Source of the DNA: Trichosphaerium sp. ATCC 40318
Taxonomy: Eukaryota; Discosea; Flabellinia; Trichosidae
Direction: 5' to 3'
NCBI GenBank assembly: GCA_038496445.1
Contig: JALMLS010000223.1
Span: 1 to 45,739, forward strand
DNA: 45,739 nucleotides
In this document: positions 43,029 to 45,739 of the stretch, piece by piece
Layout of the letters: the number at the start of each line of letters is the position of its first letter
Numbering within the stretch: position 1 is the stretch's first letter
Made by a program: the position numbers and the translations under genes
The notes under the pieces: model-generated
What the model saw: the letters and a program-made list of their open reading frames with translations, nothing else
Told to the model about the DNA's origin: nothing
The model's database searches: none

Positions 43029-45739
43029 GTGCATATGATAAAACTACGTATATTAGCACTCTTTCTTGTGCTTTACGTTGTACCAAACATAGCTCAAATT
43101 ACTGAGTGCCCCGCTTCGCAAAGAACAGTAGCACAAGAAGAAGACCTTATTAACTTCCTCAAAATACTCCAACGTACGTCAAATAAACTTCAAATTTTTA
43201 ATCACGTGATTCAAGCTAAACAATTAATTACCAATGTGTCCTTATTATCTTTAATCAGGGGATATAACGGGATGGAATCCGCCTATAAATTTTAGTATAA
43301 GCGACAATATAGATTTAGGTAATCACATATGTTTTGGAATACCTTATATCACCTGCGTTGGTTTTAGCGTTGGTAACCAAGATTGTAGGTTTATAAAATC
43401 AATGTACGTTTATAACTTTATTAAGCTGCCCGTAAACTACTTATTTTATACATCCACGCGTATATAAATGCTCTCGAGATAGCTAGAATTTTGCACCACT
43501 TCACTCAACCAACTAAACAAAAAAACAAATACGAACACTTTTCTTGCTATCCTCCGCGTCACTGTACTAACTTATGTTGCTCTAGAAAATACACTGAACC
43601 AAATGAACTGCAAGGATTTATGTCTGAAGAGTTATTTGCTTCTCTTGCCGATGCTACTAATGCCTTGGTAGTTAGTTCGTTTACAGAGTTGTACGTTGTT
43701 TTTATTGAAACGCGACAACACGTGTGCCGAGCCTCGTTTGCTTGCTTGTATTCTCGTTCTATTCTAATTTGTTGATATAGTATTATCCAAGATCAGCCAA
43801 GACTAGTAGGAGATATACCAACTAGTTTATTTAATTTTTTTCCGCGAGACTCCACTAGGATCAATGGACTTGAAACTTTAATAATTTCAAACACGAGTAT
43901 GGGAGGTTCTATGGTAGAAGATACAACTCTACTTTCAGCAATAACTATGTGCGCGTTTGACTTCTTATCACATGTTTATCACGTGATATTTTGGACGAAA
44001 GAAATAGAAAAAACTCATTTTATTTAACATTGTACTGCCGTGCTTTTCTATTGCCAATGATCACGACACTTATTTGTTGTACATAGCGACTTTTCAAACA
44101 ACAGAATGACTGGTGGAATCCCTCCAGAATACGTGGATAAAACAATACTCAATAATTTAGTCAACATGAACCTGAAGAATAACCAACTGAGTGGTGAACT
44201 ACCACCAACGGACAATGATATATTAGAATTGTACGTATCAAAAAAAAAAAAAAGTAACACGTGTTCATTTGGCTTCTCTGTGAGTCTTCACATACTTACT
44301 TTAAATAATATAGGGATGTCTCTTTCAATGGCTTTACAGAGTACTCAGGACCTATTAAAATAAAGTCGTTGTACGTTGTCATCTTTGCCATAGTGAAGTT
44401 ATCGAAGTACATTGCTAACCGTAATGCATTCTAGGATAGCTTCGAACAACTCACTTACGACATTTCCGCCAATTACATTCAATGGTTTATCGGTTTTGTA
44501 TGAACTTCGAAGTGTGTTAGCCTTTTTCTAAACTGGTTATGCCTATAGGAATCTCGAAGGAAACGATATTCAGAGTACTATACCAGAAGCTTTGCTAGCA
44601 TCGCCAACTTTAGAAGTACTGTAAGTCTACCACTGCCAGCTTAATACGTTGATTTGCTCAATGAAGATACGCTTTAGACGACTTGGACATAATAAATTCG
44701 AAGGAAGATTGCCGGAGAGTCTAACAAACACAGAATCATCTATTCTTAGTGTCTTGTATGTGCCTAGTACTAGATAGTTCATTAGTAATCACAAACACAC
44801 TTTAGAGACATTCAAAACAACATAATACGCGGGAGGCTACCAACAAACTTATTTGCTCTAAAGAAACTAACAGAATTGTACGTTTTCTGAGTAAAGTCTT
44901 TCTGTTTTCTCATCACGTGTTCTAGCCGTGCCAACCGAAATTTCCTTTACTACACTATTCCTTCTCTTCCAGTTGATACTTTGCTACTACATCTGTACGT
45001 CAGACACGCAGTATATGAATACTAATAAGTCAAAAGCGATTTACAAGATAACTACTTCAGTGTATGTCCCGAAGACTTATTAGCAAATGTAGCTACGAAC
45101 ACATTACAAACATGGTAATTTTAAGTGTAGTATAATAATACAACTCACGCACGCACGTAGTATTCTCGATTGTAATCACTTTCATGACTGTGAAACATGT
45201 GATATCAGCAAGCTTTCTGTGTGCGTTACAGATCAGACAACTCTTTGTTCAGAAGAAAATACATGCCGTAAGTGTTCTAACCTTTTTTGGACATCACTAA
45301 TCTACTGTTAAGGAATGGACAACATGAACACCTTGCCTCCTATTTTAGAACCATCAGCTGCCGCACCAACAGCACGTGCGTACACGTGGAATTTTATATG
45401 AATCAGAATTCGCCTTTTTTTTTTCTTATCATCTATTTCAGAAAGTGCACCAAAAGAGATTATTCCTGTTCGTCAATGCATCAGGACACTACCAAACGAT
45501 GAAGGTTTTGAACTTTATTTTGGTTATCACAATGAAGGCGGCCCACGTTTCATAGAAGCAGGCATGTGCTTCGAATCTCAAATAAGTGCTAAAACAGTAC
45601 AATTTAGGAAGTGTGAATAATCGCGTTTTTCCACCTCCTATAAACCAACACAATGTGTCCTTCTTTGCTCCAGGAAGGTCTCCAACATTCCCAGGTTATG
45701 TATTTTCTCTTACATCAGATGGTACAGAAGAGTTTATCA
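43029..45739 (+). CDS. Secreted/surface leucine-rich repeat protein, 3' end outside window
   Basis: Signal peptide (IKLRILALFLVLYVVPNIAQ), then a plant-type LRR N-cap: DLINFLKILQRDITGWNPP, GIPYITCVGFSVGNQDCRFI. LRR exons follow: 43586-43690, 43781-43948, 44087-44230, 44314-44370, 44435-44497 and more to about 45.1 kb. Examples: DFSNNRMTGGIPPEYVD, NMNLKNNQLSGELPPT, LEGNDIQSTIPEALLASPTL, LGHNKFEGRLPESLTNT. Almost every intron splits the same Leu codon after its second base, so each exon is one repeat. A Cys-rich C-cap (DCNHFHDCETCDISKLSVCV) ends the solenoid near 45.25 kb, followed by a further extracellular region with paired Cys. Whether a membrane helix or kinase follows cannot be seen. A cell-surface recognition role is inferred. 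Confidence 0.88.

Overview
Organism and style. The window is AT-rich nuclear DNA of a microbial eukaryote. Ten genes are broken by short spliceosomal introns (about 50-450 nt, donors mostly GTACGT, GTAAGT or GTATGT). Products include a Prp43/DHX15 helicase, a BTB-BACK-SPRY protein, 14-3-3, an endoglycoceramidase-like GH5 enzyme and a plant-type LRR protein. A free-living amoeboid protist would fit; I cannot name the genus. Exon models were built by hand by requiring GT(GC)-AG borders, phase continuity and family alignment. Layout: 1-3.4 kb is mostly empty, with one member of a small repeated gene family (2243-2650). 3.5-5.2 kb has a divergent but full-length 14-3-3 gene facing a ruined MORN-variant gene. 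5.3-10.8 kb has Prp43 (minus, 13 exons, 721 aa) divergent from a secreted endonuclease/exonuclease/phosphatase protein (plus, 10 exons, 357 aa). 11.4-13.9 kb has a coiled-coil gene whose first exon and intron are present three times; the introns carry hairpins whose two arms change together. 13.97-14.6 kb is a pseudokinase C-lobe. 16.1-18.4 kb is a secreted NHL-propeller protein with a C-terminal membrane anchor. 18.6-24.9 kb is an accessory island with six more members plus one distant member of the repeated family, five of them sharing one promoter with a dyad element. 25-27.6 kb is BTB-BACK-SPRY. 28.2-31.1 kb has MORN-variant genes and an LRR fragment. 31.5-36.3 kb has the GH5 enzyme and an FkbM-type methyltransferase. 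38-40.3 kb is a C2-like/EF-hand protein. 40.4-42.8 kb has broken 14-3-3 and LRR pieces and an intact F-box/LRR gene. 43.0 kb to the end is an LRR ectodomain protein with one exon per repeat, cut by the window edge. How it hangs together. Two kinds of DNA alternate. Intron-rich single-copy cellular genes are dense in the palindrome CACGTG (about 49 copies by hand count against about 5 expected). Islands of intronless, repeated, often broken genes (the small basic family, MORN-variant, GVHTI-type LRR, 14-3-3 scraps) mostly lack it. The islands look like lineage-specific expansions or DNA from a large DNA virus of protists; that origin is inference. The strongest candidates for something undescribed are the eight-member small-protein family with its shared dyad promoter, and the covarying intronic hairpins with a GT-to-GC donor change.
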